This document shows, one piece after another, positions 47,936 through 60,879 of a stretch of 64,000 nt of DNA. The notes beneath the pieces are model-generated. The model was not told where the DNA came from. It searched no databases and saw only the letters and a program-made list of their open reading frames with translations. The stretch is taken from contig CM060177.1 of the NCBI GenBank assembly GCA_030549775.1, forward strand, positions 88,569,236-88,633,235, read 5' to 3'. Position 1 is the stretch's first letter. Each line of letters opens with the position of its first letter. Origin of the DNA: Tamarix chinensis (lineage: Eukaryota > Streptophyta > Magnoliopsida > Caryophyllales > Tamaricaceae). A program made the translations under genes and the position numbers.

Positions 47936-50900
47936 TGTAACACCCTAAAATCACGACTTGAAAATTTCATTTAAATCTTGCTTTGCAGAAGAGGAAATTA
48001 AAGAACGGTGGGTGTTACCGCCACACTTAACATAAGTCCGGTCTCCTTACCATCCTTATGTCAAGTGCTAAGGCTTAAAACAAGTCAAACCAACAAAAAA
48101 GACGAGAGAAGTACAATACATAATCAAGGGTTTTACAAAAGAAAGATTATCCATAACGAAGGACCATTTTGATAATTAAGTAGCTAACCATTTTCAGAAA
48201 ATGAACAAAAGAGCACACGACGGTGTAACAATAGTTTGCCTTACACTCATCCGGTCCATCAAAGTTACTAGGAAAAGGGAAAAAGGGGACGGGGCCCACT
48301 CACTCCCTTAATCTAACTATTCGCCAGGGTGATGCTCCTCAAAATTCTTCAACCACTGCATGCCACAGACGAACTCCTCTGAAAAGTGATAGTATCAGTA
48401 TGACTTCCTCGTACTGAGTAAACCACAATGCCTCTGGAGAGGTAGCATACCCATATAGCAATAATCATAAAAGTAAGGCATTCAAATAAAACATACGATC
48501 ACATGTAAAGCCATGATTTTATGACACAATTCCACATCACAGATAATGATACCAGTTAGATCAAATCCCTAGCAAAGGCATGGAAGACATGCTTATAATC
48601 TCACAACTATTTTAACTTACCAATGACCTTACCTTATAACATAATAGAGAGAAGTAGTGACATTCCAAACAATCTAACCAAGGTCGAGTCACGCCTAATC
48701 CAATTATTATAGAAGTATTAAGGTGGGTTTCTAATCCGGTTATATCATTTATGTAACAATTCTCAAGTGGAATACAATCCCATATCCATGACAATGATCA
48801 TCAAGGAGGGTGGTACCAAAATAATTCACTCGATTCCAAGGCAAAGCTTGCCAAGGAAGCCACATGATATATCAGTCGTCCATACTAAACCTCAGAACGC
48901 AAGTCCTTAAGTACGCGTACTCCCTATAGGGTATATGGAATACCTATAGAGCAGAAGTGAGCCCCTTGACCCGAAGGCCCAAACTATGCACTCGGCGGCC
49001 AAGTCCGAGGTACGAGATTCCTTTCCAACTCGAGTCTTTCTCTTTAAGTAAGTAGTGTCTTATGAAATTCCAGGTTATTATTTTTAGAATATCGAGGTTC
49101 ATAATATTCAACTTAGCCATCAATCAAACAACTAATGTCAAATCCAAAAGACCATGAGGGTCGCAACCATTCCAAGCTAACACGACCCAGGGTTAGGCAT
49201 CATGCCATAGCCCGAATAATTATCCAATTCAGTTGTTCAGCCTAATTTTCCAATTATTTCCAAAATTATTTTGAGGCGAATACTTAATTCAACAAGTCCA
49301 ATTATTCACTTTGGAACACCTTTTTGCCTTAATGACCAAAATATCCTTCAACCTATAAATACCACATTTTCCTTCACTTTGTTATCAAGTTTACTTATAT
49401 AGGATACTTGTCATGAAAATGCTAGCATAAAATAGCTAATGATACTTTAACATACGATAATTTCTTCGGTATGATAAAAGACTATATTATCCCTAAACAT
49501 TCACCATACATAGTACACGTATACACTCCCAGCATGCATTTCTATTATCTCATAAATTCATGCAATTTCCATGAATAAATTTCAAATACAAATCATGGTA
49601 TATAAAATTTACATTTTTACCCCTAGAACATGAAACACATAATAATCACCATTTAAACACATTTATACTCTAAGTTAACGTGCTATACGTTCAAAATTAT
49701 CTAAATTATCCAAGGGACATATTTCATCCATTTATGGGTCTTATGACGAAACATGACAATTTTTGGTTGGACTCTAATCCTAAACATGCATATTTCTCTT
49801 TTAGCATATATCCGTACATGTTGTCATAAGCATACACTTTCAATTTTTATAATACTACCTAAGTATACAATTATTAGCATGGTAACATATATTAGTACCC
49901 TAAACATATTCGTTGTCATAAGCATACACTCTTCAAATTTTAGTTTTAGAAGACTACTTAAGCATATAAAAATTTTCATGGTAACATATATTATTTACAC
50001 ATCATAATATTCACATAGAAATGAACTACAACATGCTTCCATTTTCCATAAAATACAAATCATTTGATCTCCTCAATCTAACATGATTTTTACCTTAGAA
50101 AACTAATCTATCATTCTCACATAAAATTCTACCATTTACGGATTAGTTGGATTTACCTTGAGCTAAGAAAATAATAACACCACGAAGCTTCTTCCAAAAA
50201 TACCATAGACAGGGTCGAGATTACCTAGAAATGAATAATACCATCAACAACTACGAGCATTAGTATTTATGCTAATTAAAATAATCAAAAGACAACCTAT
50301 GTGAGCTAATACTTGAAAAACGATTAGGGAAAATAAACAAGGCAGCCGGTGTATGAATTTTCTACGCACCAAGCCCACCGAAAGATAGAATACTTACGTT
50401 GGGAAAATAGTGGTTGCTCGGAGAGGTGAAACACATGGAAAATTTTGGGTTATTTTTGGGCTAAGTTTCGGTGAAGGGAAGGGGGAGTTTGGGGCTGCGA
50501 ACCAAAGTTTAGTTGCTGGAATTAAGGGGAGAGAAAGAGAGGACTGCAAGGAGAAAAATAGAGGACTTAAAGGGAGAGGGAAGGTGGTTGTTTGCAGTAG
50601 GTTGAGACTTAATAAAAGGAGGGGAAAGAAGAGGGACAAGTGGCTGCTGCGTGGGTTAGTGGGCAAGGTGCTGCAGGTGGGTTCTTTTGGGGTTGAGGAT
50701 GTTGAACAGGTTGGATGGGAAAGGGGCCTTCAAGGGCAGGTTGAGGCATGGGGAAGGGAAGAAAATGGAGGGGAAGATGGATATAAAAGTTGGGTAGGTG
50801 TGTAGGTTGAGAGGAGGGAAGGATAAGGGCTGCAACTTGGTGGATGGGCTGGGGTTATGTGTGACTAGTGCTGCATGCTGTTGGGTGACGTGATGGAAGA

Positions 50901-51842
50901 TGGCTGGGTTGATGGCTATGATTTTTGCAGGGTGGAGTGGCATGGGAAAGGAAGAAAAATGGGTGGATATATGACTATAAGGTAGAGTAGGGGTGTAGGT
51001 TGAGAGGAGGGAAAGATAAGAGATGCAACTTGGTGGATGAGGTTGGGTTTCAAGGGGTTTAGGCTGCAGGTTACTGAGTGGCATAAGGGAGGGTGGCTGC
51101 GACGTGCAGGGCTGTGGGGTTTGGCGTGAGGGGGTTGCATTGCAGGGAGATGATGGGATGTGTTTGGGGTGTTGGGAAGGCTGCAAGGATGAGTGGTTCC
51201 TGGACAAGAAGGGACGCATGCATGGAGAGGAGAAAAGAGGAGATGGGTTGTATGGGGAAGGGTTCTTGCTCGATAGGTTGGGGGGTTTTTGGCTGGGGTT
51301 AAAGTGGGGAAAAAGATGGGGATTTGGTTAGGAATTAATTAGCAAAAGTATCCCAATGTATTAGAATTCCAAGTGTATGGTTATTAAGGAAAAGAATCAT
51401 ACTTAAACAAGGTTTTATTTTCACCAAAAATGTCACTACTATTATTATGATCAATATTATTATTATTTGTGTTATCACTTCCCCTCTTTTATTTTCTTAG
51501 TTATTTCTAACATTATTATTCTTACAATCCTTGTTATCGGTATTATTATTAAGAGTGTTATTCATAATAAGATTATTGGTATTACCATCCCTCATATTTT
51601 AATTACTCTTTACTCTCTTTTTATTTTCATTATTATTACCAACATTAACATTTATCTTCCTCTACTCATATACACATTTATCTGGGTTATTTTCATAATA
51701 AAAAAAAATAAAAAAAAATTATAGACTCACTCGAAATGACGAGATGATCATTTAAAAAGAAAACTATGATTTAATTCGCCTACTAATCAAACTTTAAGTC
51801 TTGCATATTTAAATTAAGGATTTATTAATACGAGGTATTATA
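47936..51842 (-). mobile_element. Solo LTR W inserted in Z
   Basis: On the plus strand it runs from TGTAACACCCTAAAATCACG to ACGAGGTATTATA, flanked by TTTCA (47931-47935) and TTTCT (51843-51847). It landed in the purine-rich tract of Z. It has its own purine-rich tract (50405-51330), a conserved block at 49027-49065 and no coding domain. Many overlapping open frames in the purine tract are compositional. Confidence 0.85.
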
Positions 51843-53118
51843 TTTCTGCCAAAGGAGGTTTGGGGGTGGTAAAGGGGGTTGCAGGGATTAGTTTGGTGGC
51901 TTAGGTGGCAGCAGAGGCGGTGGAACAACGGTAGATCGAGGCAGTGCAGGGTGGCTGCCGAGAAGGGAGGGAAAGAAGAAAAAAAGAAGAGAGGAGGAAG
52001 ACGGAGGCTGCGGGGTGGCTCGAGGGGTACTGTGATTGTTTGGGGGTGAGGTAGAGGGTGGCAGGGGGTGGTGCAGGTGCCTGTTGAGGCGACGACAGCG
52101 GTGGAGCGGGGCAGCGAAGCAAAAATAGGGTGAAAGAGGGGAGGAGAAGAAAGGAATAAAGGAGGGCCGGGGAATGCATGTGAAGCTCGAAAAGAAATGG
52201 CAGAATGAGGTAGGGAGGAAGAAGAAAAAGAAGACGAAGAGAGAGGAGGGGATATGGGAGCTCAAGGGTGGCGATAGGGTTGTAGGGAATGGCGATGGCA
52301 GGGAGAGGGAGAAGAGAGGTATGGTAGGGCATGGGGGAAGGGAGACGGGGATGGTGGGGCCGGGATGGTGCAGAGAAATGGCTGGAGAGAGAGAGAGAGA
52401 GAGTAATAGGGGAAGCAGTAGGGGGAGAGGGTTGCAGGTTGGGCGGCGGAGATGATGGGGTGGTCAGGTTTTTCGCTGGGGAAAGAGGAAGAAGAAAGAA
52501 TGAAGAAGAAGGGGAGGGGGGCTGGTGCGACGGGCGACCGAAGGGAAAGAATAACGCGGGCTAGCCCGGTCGGGGATGAAAGGAAGGAAAGAAAAGGAAG
52601 AGGGGAGGCAAGCCAGGCTCGCTCGAGGGAGAAGGAGAGGGGAAGAAGAAGCGGGCCTTCGGCCCATACGCAGAGGGTGGAGGGAGCTCGGACAGCCGGT
52701 GGCCCAAGGAAAGAAAAAAAGGAGAAGAAATAAAAGAGAAAAAGGAGAAAAAGGAGAAGAAAATGGGAAAAGGAAAAAGAAAAGGGAAAATGGGATTAAA
52801 TAAAATAATTTAATTTATAAAATAATAAAATACAATATTTTTGGGTAATAAATTTATTTAATAATTTAATTTAATATAATTAAAATATAGGGGTTTAAAA
52901 AGCATAATTTTTGTAAAATAATGGTTTGGAAAATTATTTAAATAAAAAAGGTATGATAAATTAACAAAATATTTATTTTAATTTATTAAATATTTATATC
53001 CAATTTTATATACTCAAAAATCCATAAAATAATTAAATTAAATAGATTTAAAGGCTAATTTATCCCAAATAAAATTTATTTATTAAATTAGAGGCTTTTA
53101 AAATTTCAGGGGATTACA

Positions 53119-56089
53119 TCTACTTTCATGAGTTATGTATTCCTGTTCAATTGCTAATTTTGGTATTAATCTTCACCTTTCAGTTCTTTGATTAATTACC
53201 TGTATCTAGTGAAATTGCCAATCGATCAGTTTACTTTAATTTGAAGTTCTAGCAATTGCATAATGTAAAATAGATGATTCTGACAATAACCCAATAAATT
53301 TATCAATAAACAATGGAATTGAACCTAATTTGATCCTAGAATAAAAGACTACTCACACATAGATGAAACCATGAAACACAATAAAAAGATAGAATACATA
53401 ATATCAAAAAAGAAATGGAAAGGACAGATAGATAGAATCGATTGATGAGATCTAATTGAAATGCTCTAATTATTCAAGATTCAATAGCATGATATAAATA
53501 TAATATAGATTTTTTCTAAAATTTAATAGAGAAAAAGGGTCAAGGAAGAGAGATAGAATAGAATAAATGGCGTATGAGAGAATAGATTAAAATGAGGCTT
53601 CTCCCAAACCCTAGGTCGTGCCACTTTTATATTATAAAATTACTCCCATATTAAAGAAGGCCCATTACTAAGAATCGTGCAACACTCTATGTTGGAATTT
53701 GGTATTAGATTAGCTTTTGGTAAAATTCCCATAACATCTTTTCTTAAGCTAAAATAATGCAATCTTAGATGCATTGGAAAGCTAAGAAGAATATATACAA
53801 CTTTTGTTCTTTTCACTTCTCCAAATTTATATTGCATCTTTGTGAAAATTATTATTGCATCTTTGTCAAAATTCTTAACTTTTTCAGTCAAATGAAATTG
53901 CCTCTAAAATTAATAAAGTTATATCCATGCTATGTTCATATTGCCTCATATTAGCCTTATTTGCATCTATTGAGTGCACCTGTAAAATAAAATACCAAGG
54001 GATGAAGTATTCACAAATCTAACAAAAGATGTAACAATATATATAGAAAATCTATGGAACCAACTATAGAACAAGCTTGAAAATCATTCCAAAGTAGTCT
54101 TTTTACCAATTTACCAACTCCCCCATGCTTGAACTATTCCTTAACCTTAAATAACTCATTCATGAAAAATCACATAGGGAAATATATAGGAACAAAAGAG
54201 ATCTTTTACTTAGGAAATATTATTTTAGGAAGCATATCACACCAACTTAAGCTGACTCTCTAAGACCTAAAACTGATGAAAATGCAAAACAAAATTCTTG
54301 GAAATATTTTCAGGTTGCATACTTAGGAAAGACTTATAAATGCATTGTTGAATTCTCAAGTCAAAAAAATGCATAGTGGGTTGCAAACATCCACACTCCA
54401 ACTCATTTAAGAACTAAATTTTCAAACTGATAACCACGCTTTAGGCATTGTGATGCCCATCTCTTGTGTTTATTTATGTGAATCTATTTAATTGTTTTGC
54501 TCAAGTCCTCATGCTCATGAACATGTGCGCCCATATGCTTATACTGCTTCTCAATTCTCCTCTACTAAAAAATACTAAGAACACATAATAATCAAGAGGT
54601 CTTATTCAAGGTAATAATGGGGCTAGAGGTTATGAGGTTAGGAAGTTAGTTTTTAGGAAGTAGAGAGAAGATTCTTGTGCCAATGAGGTATGGGTAATAA
54701 TAATAATAATAATATAAGACTCTTCCATTTTATTCAACCATTTTCTCTCTCTCTCTCACACACACACATATCACTTTTTTTTTTTCATTTTCTTTTCTTC
54801 ATATTTTTTTCTTTTTCTTCTTACCACCTCAACTTCTTCAACACTATAAATAAACCTTGCAATTATTATTAAAATTTTTCTCTCCTTATTTTCTTTTCTT
54901 CTTTCACCTTATTTTTTCTTTTACTCTTTTCTACTTCTTTTTGCCTTTCACAATATCCATTCACTTTTACACACCTCCTCTATGATTATTATTACATCAC
55001 ACTCTAAACCACCTAGTCATTTGTCCTTGACACCCCTTAGTTCTAGACTAATGTAGGGATAATGGGAATTAGGTTACAAGCGTGGGTAATTCAATAGAAT
55101 AGGCCAAAATAAAATAGGGTTAACAAAGGATACAACATTAAGGTCAGGCTATCTAGCTAATGTAGGTGACAAGAAAAGAAGTTTTTCCTCTATCATTTTA
55201 AATTATTCTTCAGTCATATATGGTTTAGAAGAAAACTAATGCAAATTCTAGTTTCACAAACCATGGTGGGACACAGACAAAAGAAAGGGATCGGGATTGT
55301 ATTTGATATGTCACTCATCAGGCTTAAATTCTCACTCAAGGTCCAAAATAATAGTTAGTTCTAATCCTTTAAATCATAGAACAAGTCAACACATAAGTCA
55401 TCCACAATGAACCACAAGAAACATCCAATGCATGCATGAGCTTCAATTTCACCAACATACTTCCACTTATTTCAAGAGAATGCAACCAAATCATTTTAGT
55501 GCAAAATCAAATTCATTTTCAAGAAAAATTCAAAGGGTTTAAAAAATTTAAGGCAATATTCAATGCAATGTCATGCTAAATAATTTTTAATCTTCATCAA
55601 TGAAAGTTCATTTCTTATGGAGTCATACCTACTAACAAATGCAATCCAACTAATGCAACCCACCATATGACGAACATCACGCACCAAGTCTAATTAGGTT
55701 AAACATGATTAATCATAATAGTAGGTACACATAGTTCTCTACTTAAGCGAAATCATGCCCATTGGGCATCACTAGCAAATTGAATACAATGCACATTGAG
55801 ATCATGAGGTAATGGAACAAAATCACTACCTCTAGAATGGTTCAAATATGAATCATTTTTAGACTTAGAATGCTTGGGACCCATAGCTAATTCACAATTC
55901 CAATGTTAATAAGAAATTTGCACAATCCTAACTTTGCAATAATCAATACCAATTGACAAAGCATGAGAGTTTTTCATTAGTTCATCAATTATCCTAAAAT
56001 AAAAAAGAAAAAAATAAAGTAGGATTTGCCTCTCATGAAGTGCTCTTTTAAAGGTTATGAGCTCGACCCCTTAAAGCTTAATTAGGAAG
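53119..56089 (-). mobile_element. Non-coding part of element A, part 2
   Basis: This continues 44001-44355 after Z and precedes the integrase remnant. It includes an (ATA)n run at 54693-54714 and a (CT)n(CA)n run at about 54746-54768. Near 55740-55890 the minus strand gives a short open stretch with HSKSKNDSYLNHSRGSDFV. I cannot place its function; it could belong to a downstream ORF of the element. Confidence 0.45.
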
Positions 56090-57290
56090 ATGGACTAAAA
56101 AGGGCAATGGTGCCCAATTTTTTTTATTGGAGTTACGACAATGTAAGTTTTTGACCATTAACCTTAAATTATCCCATGGCTTCACTCCAAGTTTTAACAG
56201 CTCCAAATGGATAGACTTTATGAATGAAGAATGGTCTTTACCACCTAGAACGAAACTTAAATGGAAAGAGCTTTAGACAATAGTTGAACAAAGGCACCAA
56301 ATCCCCTTCTTGAAACTCTTATTAGAGAATATGTTTGTCATTATATCTTTTAGTTCTCTCTTTGTATATATAGAAATTCTTATAAGTGTGCAATCTTAAC
56401 TCATCAAGCTCACTCAGTTGAAGCTTTCTTCATTCTCTAGTGGTCTTTTAATTGTAAGTAATTGCATTTACCACCTAGAAGGACCTATGTTCAACTTTAA
56501 TTGGCAGATGAAAAGGCTTCCTATGTACAAAACTAGAAGGAGTCATTCCAATTAGATTTTTATATGTATTGCAATAAGCACATAAAACATCATTTAACTT
56601 CATCGACCAATGCATTCTTATTCAAGCCTCCATTTTCTCAAGCATCCCTTTAATATCTCGTTTAGTGATTTCTACTTATCCACCCATTTGGGGGTAGTAA
56701 AATGTGTCCATTTTATAAGCAACACCATATTTCTTTAGGAGTACATCAAAATAATTGATTGGTGATGTGAGAGCCCCCACCATGGAGTACGACTTTTGGG
56801 ACACCAAACTTGAGAAATATGAACTTTTGGAAAAGTCAGACCATACCTTGGAATCATTTTTAGGAGATACCACTTCCTTAACCTATTTAGAGACATAATC
56901 TATCACAACTAGAATATACTTGTTGTTATATGATGATGGAAAGGGGCTTATGAAGTTGATTCCCCATAAATCAAATAACTCAACCTTAAAGATGCTATTT
57001 AAAGGCATTTCATTTATTCTCAATATATTACTTGTCCTTTGACATCAAATACAGGATATAACAAACTATATAACATTCTTGAAAAGGTTAGGCTTGAAGA
57101 ATTTTGATGATGCTTTAGAAGTGCTAGGATGACCCCTATAAGGTAAATAATGGCAATGAGATATGAAAATTCAAACTTCCACTTTAGGCATACATATTTT
57201 GTAAACTTAATTTGCACATTTCTTATAAAGATAAGACTTATTCCAATAATAGAGATTGATGTCTGAGAGGAACTTCTTATTTTATTAATA
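56090..57290 (-). pseudogene. Integrase remnant of element A (Athila/Tat type)
   Basis: Leftward on the minus strand the blocks are KFGVPKVVLHGGGSHITNQL (about 56740-56840, integrase core), ITKRDIKGMLEKM (about 56630-56670), IGMTPSSFVHRKPFHLPIKV (about 56500-56570) and GDLVPLFNYCLKLFPFKFRS with KVYPFGAVKTWSEA (about 56170-56290). The last pair is the C-terminal signature of Athila/Tat integrases and lacks a chromodomain. Stops and frameshifts are frequent. Confidence 0.8.
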
Positions 57291-57299
57291 TGACAAATC

Positions 57300-57800
57300 T
57301 GATGGTAACACCCCACATGCTATATAATTTACAAAATCTACAAACTAGAGGGCTGATAAGCTTGCAAATGCTAAAAGATTGTCAATAGGGAAAGAATCAT
57401 CAACTAGAATGTCATCCCATTCATTTATATCCATACCTTTCCTTAATCTAGAAATATGATCAGCTACTACATTTTTTGCACTCTTTTTATCCAAAATTTC
57501 AAGGTCACATTCTTGCAGTAAGAGGATCCATCTAATCTAGCATGGCTTTTCATCCTTATTGGTTAAAAAAAATACTTAAGTGTCACATGGTCAGTGAATA
57601 CTATAAACTTCAATCCTACCAAGTATGATAAAAAAATTTTCAAATGCAAACACCACTGCCAAAAGCTCTTTCTTAGTTGTAGCATAGTTTACTTGAGTAT
57701 CATCAAGAGTTCGACTTGTATAGTAAATTGCACAAACCTTTCCTTCTTTTATTTGCCTAAGGACCACTCCTATAACATAATCACTTGCATTGTTCGTCAC
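57300..57800 (-). pseudogene. RNase H remnant of element A
   Basis: The frame at 57591-57800 gives NASDYVIGVVLRQIKEGKVC, YYTSRTLDDTQVNYATTKKE and LLAVVFAFENF, the hallmark RNase H block of Athila/Tat pol. A frameshift leads into RWILLLQECDLEILDKKSAK and NVVADHISRL (about 57420-57540). The upstream reverse transcriptase is absent: at 57801 the sequence switches to the LTR of element G, so part of A has been deleted. Confidence 0.85.
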
Positions 57801-57801
57801 C

Positions 57802-59006
57802 TCATTTAAAGTGAAAGATCATGTGAGTCGGGTGAAGGTGCTTTTGGAATTCATTCTACTGGATGCTAATAGTGGCTTAGGTGTGTTCTCCTTGATAAGT
57901 GTTTCAAACTATTCCACTACTTTAAGAATAGTAGCTTAGAAGAGTTTTTCCCTAAGAGGTGTTTTATGGATCCATTCCCTCAGATAATAATAGTGGCTCA
58001 GGCATGTCTCAAAAAGGTGCTTTAGTCCATTCCACTTGATTAAGAATAGTGGGGAACTATACTCATCATGAATAAGAATATGGATTGAGATAAATACCCT
58101 AATGGATAATATATTAATGATTTAAATCGGAAGAGTACGTAGGTTAGGACTAAGGTGCTGAATTCATTCTAATGGATGATAATAATGTCTCAATTATGTT
58201 ATCCCTGAGAGATTTTTTTATACTGTTCCATTAGTTTAATAATTGTGGATCAAGAGCATTTTTCTTTGAAAAGTATTAGATCTGTTCTACCAGATGATAA
58301 TAGTATCTTATGTTTGTTATCCCTAAGAGGTGCTTTAAACCATTTCAGAGATTTAAGATTAGTGGGGTCCTTAAACTGAACATAAGTAAAAGAACAAAAA
58401 TGGTTGTATCAAATAAAGTGGCCTGGATCAATATTCACCTTGTGATATTTTATGTGTTCCTCACGTATATATATCATTTCCTATAAACATATGTATTTAA
58501 TTGTATCCCTCACTTAGTATTACTGTTAAATTACTTAGTATATAACTTACCGACTATCCTTTTCATGGGTTCTGCTCATTCCCATGAGGAGATGACGCAG
58601 ATGCTTTGTGCAGGTCTTTAAGGACTAGCTCGATGATTTTGCGGCCTTTGATGCATTGTATTGGGAGGAGTGACTTTTTCTATACTGGATGGTTGGATGA
58701 AGAGTTATGTTATCTGGATGATATTTTTATCCATACACCTTTTAGACTCTTTGATCCATGGTATCCCTTTTTATATATTCTACTATTATATTCCAAAGTT
58801 AATCTCCAAACTCATATTTGTATATGTAAGGTTTCTATCATTTTAAGTTATTCTATATTTACTTAAATGGTTTTTGCCTTGTGATTGATGTGAGTATGGT
58901 ATGGTAAACTAGATTTGCATCATATACAAGGGTAACATCTGATATTTTGATTATAAGCTTCCACTGTCAAATAAAAGTTTTTAGTAGCAAAGTTTGGGGT
59001 GTTACA
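57802..59006 (+). mobile_element. 5' LTR of element G, right half
   Basis: It begins TCATTTAAAGTGAAAGATCA, the exact continuation expected after 22259 by comparison with LTR1, and ends AGTTTGGGGTGTTACA next to the PBS. It carries conserved blocks at 57802-57835 and 58104-58150, stem-loops around 57855-58370 and the CTCATTCCCATGAG hairpin at 58575-58588. Sequence at 58690-58770 is nearly identical in order to LTR1 at 13745-13830. Confidence 0.85.
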
Positions 59007-59009
59007 AAT

Positions 59010-59021
59010 TGGTATCAGAGC
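59010..59021 (+). promoter_or_regulatory. Primer binding site of element G (initiator Met tRNA)
   Basis: TGGTATCAGAGC follows the LTR end after three bases. It is the exact complement of the 3' end of plant initiator methionine tRNA, the usual primer for Ty3/gypsy and Ty1/copia elements. Confidence 0.95.
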
Positions 59022-59269
59022 TTTGGTTTGGTTGCCACATTTTGAAATTTGGTTTTCAAATGATCTCTCATCTAATTTCATCATTCTATTTTGTATTTTT
59101 AAACTTGATTCTTCTAAAATTTAGATTAACTTATGAGAAATCAAGGATGGGTAGCCTAAGTGGTCCTTGAATGTGATTGTGTATGTTATGTGTTAGTAAG
59201 AGAGGAATATTTTTTTTCCTAATGTGGCTCCTATTTTGTACTCAGTTTAGTATGGCACTTAATGGTCAC

Positions 59270-60330
59270 ATTGGTTGTTTATAAGAGACCTTCAAGGCAT
59301 TCATCATGTTTGTCCAATTCCTGCCTCCACCTCCATCGCCACCACGACCTTTGCGTTACATACAAGGGGGTATTAGAGAAGACTAGATTCAAAGGGTTAT
59401 AGGACATCATCCTCGACCTATGCCGGTGATAAGGACTTAGTTTTCCTGGAAGGATGGATCCGTGACATGGTTAAGATGGTTAAGGGAGTTTATTTCCTAC
59501 ATGTTAAGAAGGCGAGCATTGAAACTTTCTTCTTATAAAAACCTAGTGGGTAGGTCATGTGCTCTGGGAGGATCGCTGATGTCGTGGGAGGACTTAAGGT
59601 AGTGATTCATCTTAAGTTCTATCCTAAGATTCATAAGAGGGATAAGCAAAAGGAGTTCATGGAGATGACTAGGGGGCATGAGTGTGAGGCTGTATCATAC
59701 CCAATTCATCGAGTTACTAGTGTTCACACCATGGATCACATCTAGTGAGTCGATGATGGTGTATTAGTTCGAGCAAGGGATCCATTTTAGCATCCGAAGG
59801 ATGATGGGTACCGTAGCTTTTCAGAACTTAGCCACGTTGTGTGAGAGGATATGTATTGTTGCTAAACTATTTTAGGAGGAGGCTTTTATTTTGGGTAAGA
59901 GGAAGCCAGAAACACAGGGTTTTGGAGGCAAATCTAGTTCTAGGGAGGTGGACCTCTAGAGCTTCAGTAGCTAGGTCAGATCTAGCCTTAGGGAGGTTAG
60001 TTCCAACACTATAATCAGAGGGGTGGTTAGGGTAGATATTGGGGTCAGTTTAGGAACTTCATGTATCAATTTAGCGGTTGAGACCATCTAAGGAGAAGCT
60101 GCTGGGGCACTCTAGTTTGATGAAAGACGTGTGGTCAGTTAGGATGCTAGTCTTTTGAGTGCCAACGTCAGTAGGGTCAGTATTAGCATTAGGAAATACT
60201 GATATTGCAACATTAGACATATCAACAATGGGTCTACTAGCCATAGCAACAGCAACAGAGGGTGCTTACCCATGTCTGTGGTTAGCCTAAGGAGGATAAT
60301 GGGAGACTGCAGTGGCCTCTTTCATTTCCT
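59270..60330 (+). pseudogene. gag remnant of element G
   Basis: The segment lies between PBS and protease. Fragments such as LSWEDLR-like and WLRWLREF-like blocks (59460-59600) fit the capsid pattern of Ty3/gypsy gag in plants. Near 60190-60270 a decayed nucleocapsid knuckle is followed by an S/N-rich tail. Frame changes and stops are frequent, so no intact polyprotein exists. Confidence 0.6.
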
Positions 60331-60438
60331 TAATGAGGAGGATAGACCTAGGGTTTTGGTGGGTATCATGGAGAATACTAGGGAGGAAAGTCAGATGGGT
60401 GCCTAAATGTCATTAGCTAGGCAGAGGTTGATAGGTAA

Positions 60439-60800
60439 TTGGATATGGTTAGTATTACATTCTCCATTCTTTTCTTACCATCTTATGTGTTGTTCGATTC
60501 AAGGGCATCTCTATTGTTTGTGTCTTCTCCGTTTATTTCTAGACTTGCTTTGTCTCCATCTTCTTCAATTTCTATTTTCGTGATGTTATCTTCTAGCTAT
60601 ATATTGGATTATACTAGGTTTGATTTGGATGTGTCCTTAGAGATAGGTGGGGTAAACTTCTTTGTAGACTTAGTTGATATGGACTTTTGAGACTTTGACG
60701 TTATCATGGGGATGGATATGTTGGGGAGGTATAAGGTGGTGATAAATTGTTCGAAGGAGTGAGTTGTGTTATGGGGACCTCAGGGTACTAGGGTCTCCTT
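60439..60800 (+). pseudogene. Retroviral-type aspartic protease remnant of element G
   Basis: The open frame contains VLFDSRASLLFVSS, which matches the active site VLFDSGAS with Gly changed to Arg next to the catalytic Asp. It then gives LDVSLEIGGVNFFVDLVDMD and, after a stop, FDVIMGMDMLGRYKVVINCS, the DFDVILGMDWL block. The protease would cut the gag-pol precursor. The substitution and the stop show inactivity. Confidence 0.85.
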
Positions 60801-60879
60801 TGGAGATACACGCCCAGACCTACAATGAAGGTCATATCTACCCATAACTTGTATTTTATGTTGCATAGAGGTTACCTTA

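Larger units (their letters stand above)
44356..53118 (-). mobile_element. Solo LTR Z inserted in element A
   Basis: On the plus strand it runs from AGTAACACCCCCAAAATTC to AAAATTTCAGGGGATTACA. TCTAT (44351-44355) and TCTAC (53119-53123) flank it, a 4-of-5 target duplication. After removing nested W it is about 4.86 kb. In reverse orientation it has the same order as Y: AT-rich start (52800-53118), purine-rich strand (47640-47935 plus 51843-52790), GGTAATTT minisatellite (46270-46965), CCACTATTATAGCTGGTGG stem-loop (45103-45121) and two conserved blocks (45181-45225, 45351-45395). No coding domain is present. A (GA)n microsatellite lies at 52385-52405. Confidence 0.85.

Noticed and set aside
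50394..52803. Many overlapping frames of 60-187 residues on both strands
   Set aside because: They lie in the purine-rich tracts of solo LTRs W and Z and have no recognisable domain; frames overlap on both strands.
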